NCBI GenBank assembly: GCA_038234785.1
Contig: JBBQTC010000008.1
Span: 1-64,000, forward strand
DNA: 64,000 nt
Direction of reading: 5' to 3'
Source: UBA668 sp038234785
GTDB lineage: Bacteria > Actinomycetota > Acidimicrobiia > Acidimicrobiales > Ilumatobacteraceae
Below, one piece after another: positions 26,068 through 34,407 of this stretch (its first letter is position 1; the number at the start of each line of letters is the position of its first letter). Position numbers and translations under genes: made by a program. The notes under the pieces were generated by a model. The model was not told where the DNA came from. It made no database searches and saw only the letters and a list, made by a program, of their open reading frames with translations.

Positions 26068-26772
26068 TTACCGATCGACGATCTCGACCCTGACCCGCTT
26101 GTTGCCCTTGCCCTTGTTCTCCAGCTTGAGCACTCGGAGCCGACCGACCTCTGCAGTTCGGTGAACGTGCGTGCCGCCGTCGGCCTGCTTGTCGAGGCCG
26201 ACGATGTCGACGACGCGGATCTCGGTGACGGCCTCGGGGATGAGGCTCACCTTCGTGCGGATCAGGTCGTGGTCCTGCACGGCGGTGTCACGGGGCAGGA
26301 AGCTGACCTCGATCGGTCGGTCGGCATCGAGCTCGACGTTGACCAGCTCCTCGATGCGCTGCGCGAACCCCTCCGGCACCGGATCGAACTCGAAATCCAT
26401 CCGCGCCGAGAGCGGCTCCATGTTGCCGCCGGTGACGGGCACGTGCCACTCGTTCCAGATGACGCCGCACAGCACGTGCAGCGCGGTGTGGGTGCGCATC
26501 AGCCGATGACGGCGGTCCCAGTCGACCTCGCCCTCGACCTCGTCGCCGATGCTCGGCAGCGGGCCTCCCTCGACCGCATGCCACACGTCGTCGCCACCCT
26601 TGCGGACCTCGGTCACCCGAAGACCGGCGAGCGTCCCGGTGTCGTGGGACTGGCCACCGCCGGTCGGGTAGAAGTAGGTGCCGTCGAGCGCGACCGCACC
26701 CTCGGTCACACCGATGACCCGGGCCGTGAAACGGGTCGTGTAGGCGTCGCGCAGGTACCACAGCTCGGTCAT
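26068..26772 (-). CDS. AlaX-type alanyl-tRNA editing protein
   Basis: A 234-residue free-standing editing domain that hydrolyses mischarged tRNA-Ala (Ser or Gly). It carries the first zinc motif HTALHVLCG and the second motif GGTHVHRTAEVG. In AlaRS the latter is preceded by Cys (CGGTH); here the residue is Asp (DGGTH), so the zinc ligand set differs from the textbook one, as in some AlaX subgroups. N-terminal FYPTGGGQSHDTG is typical. It diverges from deoC with a 30-base gap. Confidence 0.88.
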   Translation of the reverse strand: MTELWYLRDAYTTRFTARVIGVTEGAVALDGTYFYPTGGGQSHDTGTLAGLRVTEVRKGGDDVWHAVEGGPLPSIGDEVEGEVDWDRRHRLMRTHTALHVLCGVIWNEWHVPVTGGNMEPLSARMDFEFDPVPEGFAQRIEELVNVELDADRPIEVSFLPRDTAVQDHDLIRTKVSLIPEAVTEIRVVDIVGLDKQADGGTHVHRTAEVGRLRVLKLENKGKGNKRVRVEIVDR

Positions 26773-26802
26773 GACAAGAGTCTGCCTGGTTAGGGTGACT
26801 GC

Positions 26803-27570
26803 ATGGACCACGACCCTGCTTCGCTCGCACGCCGGGCGATCACCCTGCTGGACCTCACCGAACTCGGCGACGACGCCAGCGACGACGACGTCACCGCGCT
26901 GTGCGGCCGCGCCGTGTCCCCATACGGAACGGTGGCCGCAGTGTGCGTGTGGCCCCGCCACGTCTCCCACGCCGTGTCGCTGGTGAAGGGCACCGGAGTG
27001 AGAGTGGCCACCGTGGTCAACTTCCCGTCCGGTGCGGAGCCCGTCGACGACGTGCTCGCCCAGACCCGCCAGGCGTTGGCCGACGGGGCGGACGAGATCG
27101 ACCTCGTCCTGCCGTACCGAGCGTTCATCGCCGGCGACGCCACGACGCCGGCGGAGATGGTCGACGCAGTACGAGCCGTCGTCCCCGCCGACCACGTGCT
27201 GAAGGTGATCCTCGAGACCGGCGAGCTCGCCGATCTCGACCTCATCACGGCCGCGTCGCAGCTCGCGATCGAGCACGGCGCGGACTTCATCAAGACGTCC
27301 ACCGGGAAGACCGTCAACAGCGCCCAGATCGCGGCCACCGAGGCGATGCTCCACGTCATCCACGACGCAGGCCGCCCCGTGGGCCTGAAGCCGAGCGGCG
27401 GCATCCGTCACTTCGACGATGCGAAGGCGTTCATCGACCAGGCCGATCGCATCATGGGCGACGGGTGGGCGACGCCGGCAACGTTCCGGTTCGGAGCCAG
27501 CGGGCTGCTCACGGCACTCATCGCCGCGATCGAAGGCGACTCCGGCGTCTCGAGCACGGAGGCCTACTGA
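26803..27570 (+). CDS. deoC: Deoxyribose-phosphate aldolase
   Basis: A 255-residue class I aldolase that splits 2-deoxyribose 5-phosphate into glyceraldehyde 3-phosphate and acetaldehyde in deoxynucleoside breakdown. The Schiff-base lysine is K164 in DFIKTSTGK and the second active-site lysine is K196 in GLKPSGGI; D100 lies in DEIDLVLP. TAGGGT sits 6 bases before the ATG, so the transcript is probably leaderless. Its stop overlaps the start of deoA by one base, a coupled pair for thymidine/deoxyuridine salvage. Confidence 0.95.
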   Translation: MDHDPASLARRAITLLDLTELGDDASDDDVTALCGRAVSPYGTVAAVCVWPRHVSHAVSLVKGTGVRVATVVNFPSGAEPVDDVLAQTRQALADGADEIDLVLPYRAFIAGDATTPAEMVDAVRAVVPADHVLKVILETGELADLDLITAASQLAIEHGADFIKTSTGKTVNSAQIAATEAMLHVIHDAGRPVGLKPSGGIRHFDDAKAFIDQADRIMGDGWATPATFRFGASGLLTALIAAIEGDSGVSSTEAY

Positions 27571-28880
27571 TGCTGCCCCAGGAGCTCATCCGGGCCAAGC
27601 GCGACGGCAGGACCCTCCGCGACGCCGACATCGGCGAGTTCGTTCGGGGCCTCGTCAACGGTGCGGTCACCGAGGGCCAGGCGGCTGCGTTCGCGATGGC
27701 GGTCTACTTCCGCGGTATGAGCACCCCGGAGGCGGTCGCGCTCACCACCGCGATGCGCGACAGCGGCGCGGTCCTGCACTGGGATCTCCCCGGGCCGGTG
27801 CTCGACAAGCACTCCACCGGCGGCGTCGGCGACACCGTCAGTCTGATGCTGGCGCCGATGGTGGCCGCGTGCGGCGGCTACGTCCCGATGATCTCGGGGC
27901 GCGGGCTCGGCCACACCGGCGGCACCTACGACAAGATGGAGTCGATCCCCGGATACGTGGCGGCACCGACGATGGCGAAGTTCCGGTCGGTCACCGCCAA
28001 GGTCGGCTGCGCGATCATCGGCCAGACCGCCGATCTCGCACCTGCCGACAAACGGCTGTACGGCATCCGCGACGTCACCGCGACCGTGGAGAGCATCTCC
28101 CTCATCACCGCGTCGATCCTGTCCAAGAAGCTTGCTGCGGGCCTCCAGGGCCTGGCGATGGACGTGAAGACCGGCAATGGCGCGTTCATGCCGACCATCG
28201 CCCGATCGCGGGCGCTGGCCACGAGCATCACATCCGTCGCCACCGGCGCCGGCCTCCCCACGACGGCACTGATCACCGACATGGATCGCCCGCTCGCGGA
28301 TGCCGCCGGCAACGCCGTCGAGGTCGCGTACGCGGTCGAGTACCTCACAGGGGTCCGCCGCGAACCGCGGATGCACGAGGTCGTGATGGCGCTGTGCTCG
28401 GAGATGCTGATCCTGGGCAAGCTGGCACGCACCCCGAAAGCCGCACGCGCGATGTTGCAGGCGGCGCTCGACTCAGGCGCGGCGGCCGAGAAGTTCCAGC
28501 AGATGGTGAGCGCACTCGGCGGGCCGAAGCGCTTCATCGAGCGACCGTGGAACCACATGGAACGCGCCCCGGTGCAGTTTGCCGTGATGCCCGATCGCGA
28601 CGGCGTCGTCGCCAGGATCGACACCAGAGCAGTGGGCATGGTCGTGGTCGCGCTCGGAGGCGGTCGCACCCGGCCGCAGGACGAGGTCGATCACTCGGTC
28701 GGGCTCACATCCCTCGCCGGACTCGGCGATGCGGTGGGTGCCGAGCAACCCCTGGGCATGGTGTTCGCGCGCACCGAGGAACAGGCCCGCCGTGCCGCCG
28801 CACTCCTGAAGGCCGCCTACACGGTCGGAGGCAGGGCGGCGACCGCCAACCCCGCCGTGCTCGACCGCATCACTGCGTGA
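27570..28880 (+). CDS. deoA: Thymidine/pyrimidine-nucleoside phosphorylase
   Basis: A 436-residue phosphorylase converting thymidine or deoxyuridine plus phosphate to the base and 2-deoxyribose 1-phosphate. The phosphate-binding signature KHSTGGVGD starts at K80, and SGRGLGHTGGTYDKMESIPG is the second hallmark. Length is normal. It is translationally coupled to deoC (TGATG). Its 3' end overlaps the convergent acyl-CoA dehydrogenase gene by 11 bases. A phosphopentomutase, needed to link the two products, is not in the window. Confidence 0.95.
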   Translation: MLPQELIRAKRDGRTLRDADIGEFVRGLVNGAVTEGQAAAFAMAVYFRGMSTPEAVALTTAMRDSGAVLHWDLPGPVLDKHSTGGVGDTVSLMLAPMVAACGGYVPMISGRGLGHTGGTYDKMESIPGYVAAPTMAKFRSVTAKVGCAIIGQTADLAPADKRLYGIRDVTATVESISLITASILSKKLAAGLQGLAMDVKTGNGAFMPTIARSRALATSITSVATGAGLPTTALITDMDRPLADAAGNAVEVAYAVEYLTGVRREPRMHEVVMALCSEMLILGKLARTPKAARAMLQAALDSGAAAEKFQQMVSALGGPKRFIERPWNHMERAPVQFAVMPDRDGVVARIDTRAVGMVVVALGGGRTRPQDEVDHSVGLTSLAGLGDAVGAEQPLGMVFARTEEQARRAAALLKAAYTVGGRAATANPAVLDRITA

Positions 28881-30123
28881 CCTGCGGCTCCTTCGGGAGC
28901 CCGAGCACGCGCTCGCCGACGATGTTGCGTTGGATCTGGCTGGTTCCGCCCCAGATCGTCTCGCTGCGACTGAAGAAGAACGAGCTCATCATCGGGCTCA
29001 CTGGATATCCCTCGCGGCGCTTGTCGCGAGACGTGCCCGGCCAGGATCCACCGGGCGTCCCGGAGTCGACCAACATCGAGTCGGCACCGAACACGTCGAG
29101 CGCCAACTCCATCGCCGCCTTGTGCATCTCGGTCCAGAACATCTTGTTGGTGGCACCGAGCGCGGCGACCCCGAGGTCCTTGGTTCCCGCCAGCGTCGAC
29201 GACAGCGATCGCAGACCGTTGATCCGCAGGATCTGGATCTTGGTGTAGTAGCTCATCAGCCGCTGGCGAACCATCGGATCCTCGATCGAGCCGTTGGCTC
29301 GGGCGGCCGCCGTGATGAGCTTGTACTCCTCCTCGAAGCGACGGAACCCGGTGGTGGCGCTCATCCCCCGCTCGAACGCCAGCGTGCTGTTGGCCACCTT
29401 CCAGCCGTTGTTCACACCGCCGACCACGTTGTCCTTCGGGCAACGGGCGTCGGTGAAGAAGACCTCGCAGAACTCGGCCGTGCCGTCGGGCTGAACGATG
29501 CCGCGCACCTCGACGCCGGGCTGCCGCATGGGGACCAGCAGATAGCTGATGCCCTTGTGCTTGGGTGAATCCGGATCCGTACGGGTCAGCAGGAAGCAGT
29601 AGTCCGCGTGGTGGCCCTGCGTGGTCCACACCTTCTGGCCGTTGATGATCCACTCATCGCCGTCGAGCACGGCGGTGGTCTTCAGCGATGCCAGGTCGGA
29701 GCCAGAGTTCGGTTCGCTGAACCCCTGACACCAGCGCATCTGACCGGAGAGGATCTTGGGCAGGAACTCCTTCTTCTGCTCCTCCGTGCCCCATTGCAAG
29801 ATGGTGGGGCCCACCAGGGTGTCACCGAAGAAGTCGGCACGCATCGGTGCCTTGACCCGGGCGAACTCCTCGGCGAGCACGACGCCCTGGATCGTGGACA
29901 AGCCCTTGCCGCCGTACTCCTCGGGCCAGGTGGCGCAGATCCAACCACCCTCGAAGAGCTTGGCGGGCCACCCCTCGTTGAACGCCTTGCGATCGTCGGG
30001 CGTCATCTCGAAGGGCACGTCGCGGTCAACGGCGTCGACCCAGCCGGCGGGCAGGTTCTGCGCCAGCCAGGCGCGGATCTCGGTGCGGAACTGCTCCGCG
30101 TCGGGGGTGTAGCTCAGGTCCAT
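28870..30123 (-). CDS. Acyl-CoA dehydrogenase
   Basis: A 417-residue FAD flavoprotein that desaturates an acyl-CoA and passes electrons to ETF (etfBA lies at 60375-62122). Standard three-domain layout: helical N-terminus, the middle beta domain with CQGFSEPNSGSDLASLKT and WTTQG, and a C-terminal helical bundle ending SFFFSRSETIWGGTSQIQRN, where the catalytic Glu of other family members is not at the usual place, so it belongs to the long-chain or mycobacterial FadE-like branch. Upstream lies a 16-base palindrome (30134-30149), probably a repressor site. Substrate unknown. Confidence 0.9.
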   Translation of the reverse strand: MDLSYTPDAEQFRTEIRAWLAQNLPAGWVDAVDRDVPFEMTPDDRKAFNEGWPAKLFEGGWICATWPEEYGGKGLSTIQGVVLAEEFARVKAPMRADFFGDTLVGPTILQWGTEEQKKEFLPKILSGQMRWCQGFSEPNSGSDLASLKTTAVLDGDEWIINGQKVWTTQGHHADYCFLLTRTDPDSPKHKGISYLLVPMRQPGVEVRGIVQPDGTAEFCEVFFTDARCPKDNVVGGVNNGWKVANSTLAFERGMSATTGFRRFEEEYKLITAAARANGSIEDPMVRQRLMSYYTKIQILRINGLRSLSSTLAGTKDLGVAALGATNKMFWTEMHKAAMELALDVFGADSMLVDSGTPGGSWPGTSRDKRREGYPVSPMMSSFFFSRSETIWGGTSQIQRNIVGERVLGLPKEPQVTQ

Positions 30124-30133
30124 TCCACAAGTA

Positions 30134-30149
30134 TTGACCCACGGGTCAA
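30134..30149. promoter_or_regulatory. Palindromic operator candidate at the acyl-CoA dehydrogenase promoter
   Basis: TTGACCCACGGGTCAA, two perfect 7-base arms around a 2-base centre, beginning 11 bases upstream of the start codon. The form fits a TetR-family operator, commonly used for fatty-acid genes. The regulator is not in the window. Confidence 0.6.
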
Positions 30150-30211
30150 GTTCTGGCCAGTCCGGACGAACGACCCTGGTCAGCGAACGTGGCGCGGCCC
30201 ACACTGCGGGC

Positions 30212-31069
30212 ATGGGACCCGAGTCGACATTCGATGCGCTGCTCCCCGCCGACATGGCCGCGAAGGCAGAACAGGCCGGTGTCAGCAAGGCGGCGCTCCC
30301 CCTCCGACGGCTGGTGCCACTCGGGGTGCTCGCCGGCGCGTTCATCGGACTCGGTGCCAACTTCGCCACCGTCGTCACCGCCGACCTCGGCATCTCGCCC
30401 GGAATCAGCCGCATCCTCGGCGGCATGGTCTTCTCCCTCGGTTTGATCCTCGTGGTGGTCAGTGGGGCGGAGCTGTTCACGGGCAACACCCTCATCGTGA
30501 TGGCGTACGCCAACCGGAAAGTGACGGCACGGTCGCTGGCCCGCAACTGGCTGGTGGTCTACGTGTCGAACTTCGTCGGGGCGGCGGGTGTCGCGCTGCT
30601 GGTCGTGTGGTCCGGCAAGCTCGACGCCGGCGACGGCAGCGTCGGCACCAGAGCACTGGCCATCGCCGAGTCGAAGGGGAGCCTGCAGTTCGGGAACGCG
30701 GTCGCCAGCGGTGTACTCGCCAATCTGCTCGTCTGCCTGGCGGTGTGGATGACGATGTCGGCCCACTCCCTCATCGACAAGGTCGTGGTGATCGTGCCAC
30801 CGATCACCGCGTTCGTGGCTGCCGGGTACGAACACAGTGTCGCCAACATGTACTACTTCCCCGTTGCGTTGTTCCACGGGCGGACCGCCGATCAACCCCA
30901 TGTCACCTGGCAACACTTCCTGGTCGACAACCTCGTTCCGGTCACGATCGGCAACATCATCGGCGGTGCGGTGCTCGTCGGGCTGGTGTACTGGTTCGTC
31001 TACCTGCGCACGGGCCGGTTCACAGGCCGTTCACATTCGTCGAACATGACGGAAACCGACTCCTCCTAA
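30212..31069 (+). CDS. Formate/nitrite transporter (FNT/FocA-NirC) family channel
   Basis: A 285-residue membrane protein with six predicted segments and FNT hallmarks: GAELFTGNTL near the first half-helix break, SGVLANLLVCLAVW, and the central pore histidine in YEHSVANMYY, then NIIGGAVLVG. Family members carry formate, nitrite, hydrosulfide or similar small anions; the pore does not tell which. It is followed at 10 bases by a winged-helix gene and then the antiporter fusion, so the three probably form an operon next to amt-glnK. Nitrite is the attractive guess from that nitrogen setting. Confidence 0.88.
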   Translation: MGPESTFDALLPADMAAKAEQAGVSKAALPLRRLVPLGVLAGAFIGLGANFATVVTADLGISPGISRILGGMVFSLGLILVVVSGAELFTGNTLIVMAYANRKVTARSLARNWLVVYVSNFVGAAGVALLVVWSGKLDAGDGSVGTRALAIAESKGSLQFGNAVASGVLANLLVCLAVWMTMSAHSLIDKVVVIVPPITAFVAAGYEHSVANMYYFPVALFHGRTADQPHVTWQHFLVDNLVPVTIGNIIGGAVLVGLVYWFVYLRTGRFTGRSHSSNMTETDSS

Positions 31070-31079
31070 CTTCGTGCGC

Positions 31080-31379
31080 ATGGCCAGCCCTGCTCCTGCC
31101 CCGAGCCGTGATGCCAACCCCCTCGCGTATCAGGGACGGCAGGAGCGGGCTGTGCTGGCCGTGTTGTTCGCAAACCTGGGTCGGGTGGTCGGGCGGCGGG
31201 AACTCGCCCGGCAGTCCGGCCTGGCCGACCTGAACGACCGTCGATGCGACAGCGTTCTGGTGGGCGTGCGACGGTTGTTGGGTGCCGACTCGATCATCAC
31301 CGTTCGCAGCCGGGGCTGGATGCTCGCCGAGCACGCCGTACCTGCTGCAGCCGAGTTGCTCGACGCACCCGAGTCCTGA
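31080..31379 (+). CDS. Stand-alone OmpR/PhoB-type winged-helix protein
   Basis: A 99-residue protein consisting of a 20-residue tail and one winged helix. The pattern VVGRRELARQSGLADLN, RRCDSVLVGVRRLLG and IITVRSRGWML matches the recognition helix and wing of OmpR/PhoB effector domains, where the last motif is usually TVRGxGY. There is no receiver domain. It starts 10 bases after the channel gene and ends 12 bases before the antiporter fusion. It may regulate this operon; its input is unknown. GTG at 31074 is an alternative start. Confidence 0.72.
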   Translation: MASPAPAPSRDANPLAYQGRQERAVLAVLFANLGRVVGRRELARQSGLADLNDRRCDSVLVGVRRLLGADSIITVRSRGWMLAEHAVPAAAELLDAPES

Positions 31380-31391
31380 TCGTCGCTCCCG

Positions 31392-34073
31392 ATGATCGCC
31401 ACTGAAACGGGCATCGACCTCGCCCGCCTGCTCCTCGACCTGCTCATCGTCATCGTCGCGGCCAAGGTGTTCGCGGAGGGCGCCGAACGACTGCGGATCC
31501 CGGCGGTGCTCGGCGAGATCATCGCCGGTGTGGTCATCGGTCCCTCCGGGCTCGGCCTGATCGAACTCGACGGCGCTCGGGGGGTGTCGCTGAGCCTGCT
31601 GGCCGAACTCGGCGTGCTGTTGCTGCTCCTGCAGGTCGGCATGGAGATGGACCTGCGCGAACTGGGCAAGGTGGGCAAGGCGTCACTGGCCGTCGCGGTG
31701 ATCGGTGTCGTCGTCCCGTTCGGATCGGGCATGGCCGTCGGCATGGCGTTCGGCGACTCCACGAACACGGCCCTCTTCATCGGCGCCGCCCTCACGGCCA
31801 CGAGCGTCGGCATCACGGCGCGGGTTTTCGGAGATCTGCGAGCGCTCGCCACGACCGAGGCACGAGTCGTGCTCGGTGCGGCCGTCGCCGACGACGTGTT
31901 GGGGTTGGTCATCCTCACGGTCGTCGTCAAGGTCGTCACCGGAGGTTCCGTCGGCGTCGGCACCGTGGCTTCCACGCTCGGTCTGGCCATCCTCTTCCTG
32001 CTCGTCACCGGCATCGTCGGCATCTTCGGTGTCCCGAAGGTCCTCGACGTGATCCACCGCAGGGCGTCGTCGCCGGCGACGGTCACCGTCGTCGCCTTGG
32101 CGGTCACGCTCGCGTTCGCCGAACTCGCCGACTCGGCGAAGTTGGCGTTCATCATCGGTGCGTTCATGGCCGGCCTCGGGCTCGGCCGCAGCCGCCAGCA
32201 CGACCGCATCGCCCGCGACCTCGGAGCCGTCGGGAACATCCTCATCCCCGTCTTCTTCGCTCAGATCGGCATCAACACCGAGCTCTCCGCCATGACCAAG
32301 CCGTCCGTGCTGGGTCTGGCAGCAGTCCTCAGCGTCGTCGCGGTGATCGGCAAGCTCGCGGCCGCGCTGGGCACGTTCGGCACCCGGGTCGACCGCTTGC
32401 TCATCGGACTCGGGATGATCCCACGCGGTGAGGTCGGGCTGATCTTCGCGGCGATCGGACTGTCCAACGGCGTGCTCGACGCCGACCAGTACGGTGCCGT
32501 CATTCTCGTCGTGCTGGTCACCACGGTGATGACACCGCCGCTGTTGCGTTGGCGGCTCGGCAGCTCGGGCGCCGAGCCCGACCACCTCGACGTGACGAGC
32601 GAGCCAGCGTCGGGTTGGCTGTCGACCGCCGGGGGCGAAGTTCAGCTCCACGGCGTCCCCCCGGCCGCACTCACCGTGCCACTCGCGCTGCGCACCGCCG
32701 GCCTCGCCACGACGGCGAGACCGTCGAACGAATTGCTCGACTGGTTCGGCAACCACCGCACCGCGGCGCTGTCGTGGGACCCCGACGACACGGCCGCACT
32801 CGTCCGGGTGCTCCGCGTCGGCGATCCCCGGTCATGGCGGTTCCTCGACGTGTCGGGCGTGTTGGAACGGGCGCTGCCCGAGGTCGCCGCCGCGATGCAG
32901 CATCGTCGCGCCGACCTCGGCGACCTCGACCCGATCGCGGCGCTGCGGTTTCCGGTGGTGGAACGACTGGACGGCCTCGCGCCGGAGTTGGGACTGGCCA
33001 GTGACGACCTGATCATCGCCGGGCTGGCGGCGGATGTCTGCATCGACGCCGACGACGGGGCGGCCTGCGCACTCGGGCTCGCGTCGCGTCTCGTCCCGGA
33101 GGCGGAGGCAGAGCGGATCGCGTCGATCGTCGCCGACGCCCAGCTGCTGCGCGCCGGGGCGATGGACCCGCACGGCTTCGACCGCAGCGAGATCCTGCAG
33201 CTCGCCACTCACCTGGCCAGCACGGCCCACGCTCGAGATGCGTACGAGTTGGCGCTGGCCATCGGACCGCTGCCTCGCTGGCAGCGCGAGGCGCTCGACG
33301 AGCGCCTGCGCCTGGTGACCGAGGCCCTCGAGCACCCCGAACTGACCGGTAGCGAGGCGAACAACCTCGCAGGTGCTCGCCGACTTGCGGCCGAGCACCT
33401 GTTGACGGACGAGGCCGCCCTCGATCGGCTGCGGTTCGCGAGCAACAGCTACCTCCTCTCCCACGAGGCCGAGGAACTGGCCCGGCAGGTGCAGTTGGTC
33501 GAGCCGCTCCCCCGTGCAGGCACCGTGCGGGTCGCCGTCGTCGCCGGACCCGGACCCGATCAGTGGACGATCGACGTCGCCTGCCGAGACACGCACGGGC
33601 TGCTGGCCCACCTCACCGATGTCCTCACCGAGCGGGGACTCGACATCGTCGCGGCCAGCATCGCCACCTGGCCCGACGGCGCCGTGCTCGACAGTTTCGT
33701 CATCGCCGCCAAGGAGCGTCCGGCCGCCAAGACGCTGGCCCTCGAATTCGAGGCGAACCTCCTGACCAACCTCAGTCCCGTCGCCATGCCGACGCTGGTC
33801 GTCATCTTCGACAACGACGCGTTGCCCTGGCACACGGCCGTCACGGTCTCCGGACCCGACCGGCCCGGGGCGCTGCTGGCGGTGGCCGCCGCGTTCGCCG
33901 CCGCCGAGGTCGTGGTGCACTCCGCACGAATCGCCACCGCCGATCGCACGGTCAACGATCGTTTCGCCGTCAGCGACCGCGTCGGCCGCAAGCTCGACGA
34001 GGCCGCGATGACGCGGATCCGACTGGCGATCTCCGAGGGCCGTACCGGACGCCGCTTCCGCCGCCCCCGCTGA
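31392..34073 (+). CDS. CPA2 cation/proton antiporter fused to a GlnD-like degenerate HD plus two ACT domains
   Basis: An 893-residue fusion. Residues 1 to about 395 are a Kef/NapA-type antiporter of about twelve membrane segments, with IPAVLGEIIAGVVIGPSGLG near the N-terminus and the ion-site motif GAAVADDVLGLV. Residues about 450-700 resemble the HD region of GlnD (compare VLERALPEVAAAM with YLPEWRAVRSL), but the metal ligands are lost: the HD dipeptide of LLHDVG reads AADVC, and HH reads DA. Two ACT domains follow (about 712-775 and 814-880), as in GlnD's glutamine sensor. The nucleotidyltransferase part is absent. It lies directly before amt-glnK-glnD, so glutamine- or nitrogen-gated cation exchange is the likely role (inferred). 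Confidence 0.85.
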   Translation: MIATETGIDLARLLLDLLIVIVAAKVFAEGAERLRIPAVLGEIIAGVVIGPSGLGLIELDGARGVSLSLLAELGVLLLLLQVGMEMDLRELGKVGKASLAVAVIGVVVPFGSGMAVGMAFGDSTNTALFIGAALTATSVGITARVFGDLRALATTEARVVLGAAVADDVLGLVILTVVVKVVTGGSVGVGTVASTLGLAILFLLVTGIVGIFGVPKVLDVIHRRASSPATVTVVALAVTLAFAELADSAKLAFIIGAFMAGLGLGRSRQHDRIARDLGAVGNILIPVFFAQIGINTELSAMTKPSVLGLAAVLSVVAVIGKLAAALGTFGTRVDRLLIGLGMIPRGEVGLIFAAIGLSNGVLDADQYGAVILVVLVTTVMTPPLLRWRLGSSGAEPDHLDVTSEPASGWLSTAGGEVQLHGVPPAALTVPLALRTAGLATTARPSNELLDWFGNHRTAALSWDPDDTAALVRVLRVGDPRSWRFLDVSGVLERALPEVAAAMQHRRADLGDLDPIAALRFPVVERLDGLAPELGLASDDLIIAGLAADVCIDADDGAACALGLASRLVPEAEAERIASIVADAQLLRAGAMDPHGFDRSEILQLATHLASTAHARDAYELALAIGPLPRWQREALDERLRLVTEALEHPELTGSEANNLAGARRLAAEHLLTDEAALDRLRFASNSYLLSHEAEELARQVQLVEPLPRAGTVRVAVVAGPGPDQWTIDVACRDTHGLLAHLTDVLTERGLDIVAASIATWPDGAVLDSFVIAAKERPAAKTLALEFEANLLTNLSPVAMPTLVVIFDNDALPWHTAVTVSGPDRPGALLAVAAAFAAAEVVVHSARIATADRTVNDRFAVSDRVGRKLDEAAMTRIRLAISEGRTGRRFRRPR

Positions 34074-34184
34074 CCCGTACACGACACCGCGTACACGACA
34101 GATACAGAGCAGCAACACGGCGGCGACCGCTGGGAAACCACCCACCCGTACGCTCCGGGTTCTGCCACGGTTCGCCGTGCAGCG

Positions 34185-34202
34185 CACGGAAACTTCTGTT
34201 TC
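34185..34202. repeat. Perfect inverted repeat in the amt upstream region
   Basis: Seven-base arms CGGAAAC and GTTTCCG around TTCT. Could be a regulator site or a small hairpin; it contains the GAAAC element also seen in the GlnR-like site further downstream. Confidence 0.5.
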
Positions 34203-34289
34203 CGGTAGGGGCAGTCCTCGGGCCGAGCGACTCGTGCGTTCGGTCCGAGGACATTCCCGCGCCCGCGACCAGGACAATCGCACGCGAGC

Positions 34290-34327
34290 GCCACACTGCC
34301 GAAACAGAACGGCGACCGTCAGGAAAT
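34290..34327 (+). promoter_or_regulatory. GlnR-type nitrogen regulator box candidate
   Basis: Four 5-base elements spaced 11 bases apart: GCCAC (34290), GAAAC (34301), GCGAC (34312) and GAAAT (34323). This is the actinobacterial GlnR layout GTNAC-n6-GAAAC-n6-GTNAC-n6-GAAAC with three single-base departures. It ends 10 bases before the -10-like TATGGT and 80 bases before the amt start, suitable for activation under nitrogen limitation. Confidence 0.6.
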
Positions 34328-34407
34328 CTCGACTCCGTATGGTTCGGTCGCTCGCTCCAGCGCCGTGGCGAGTGCAGTCCCCGCCCCTCGACCACTCAGG
34401 AGACAAC

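Larger units (their letters stand above)
34074..34407 (+). other. 334-base control region upstream of amt
   Basis: No gene is seen here. It holds two direct copies of CGTACACGACA (34076-34086, 34090-34100), an inverted repeat CGGAAAC-TTCT-GTTTCCG (34185-34202), a GlnR-like site (34290-34327), a -10-like TATGGT (34338-34343) and a ribosome site AGGAG before the amt GTG. The antiporter fusion probably ends its transcript here, but no strong terminator hairpin was recognised. Confidence 0.55.

Noticed and set aside
34076..34100. Direct repeat of CGTACACGACA as a regulator site
   Set aside because: Period of 14 bases does not match GlnR spacing and no regulator is suggested; mentioned only within the region entry.
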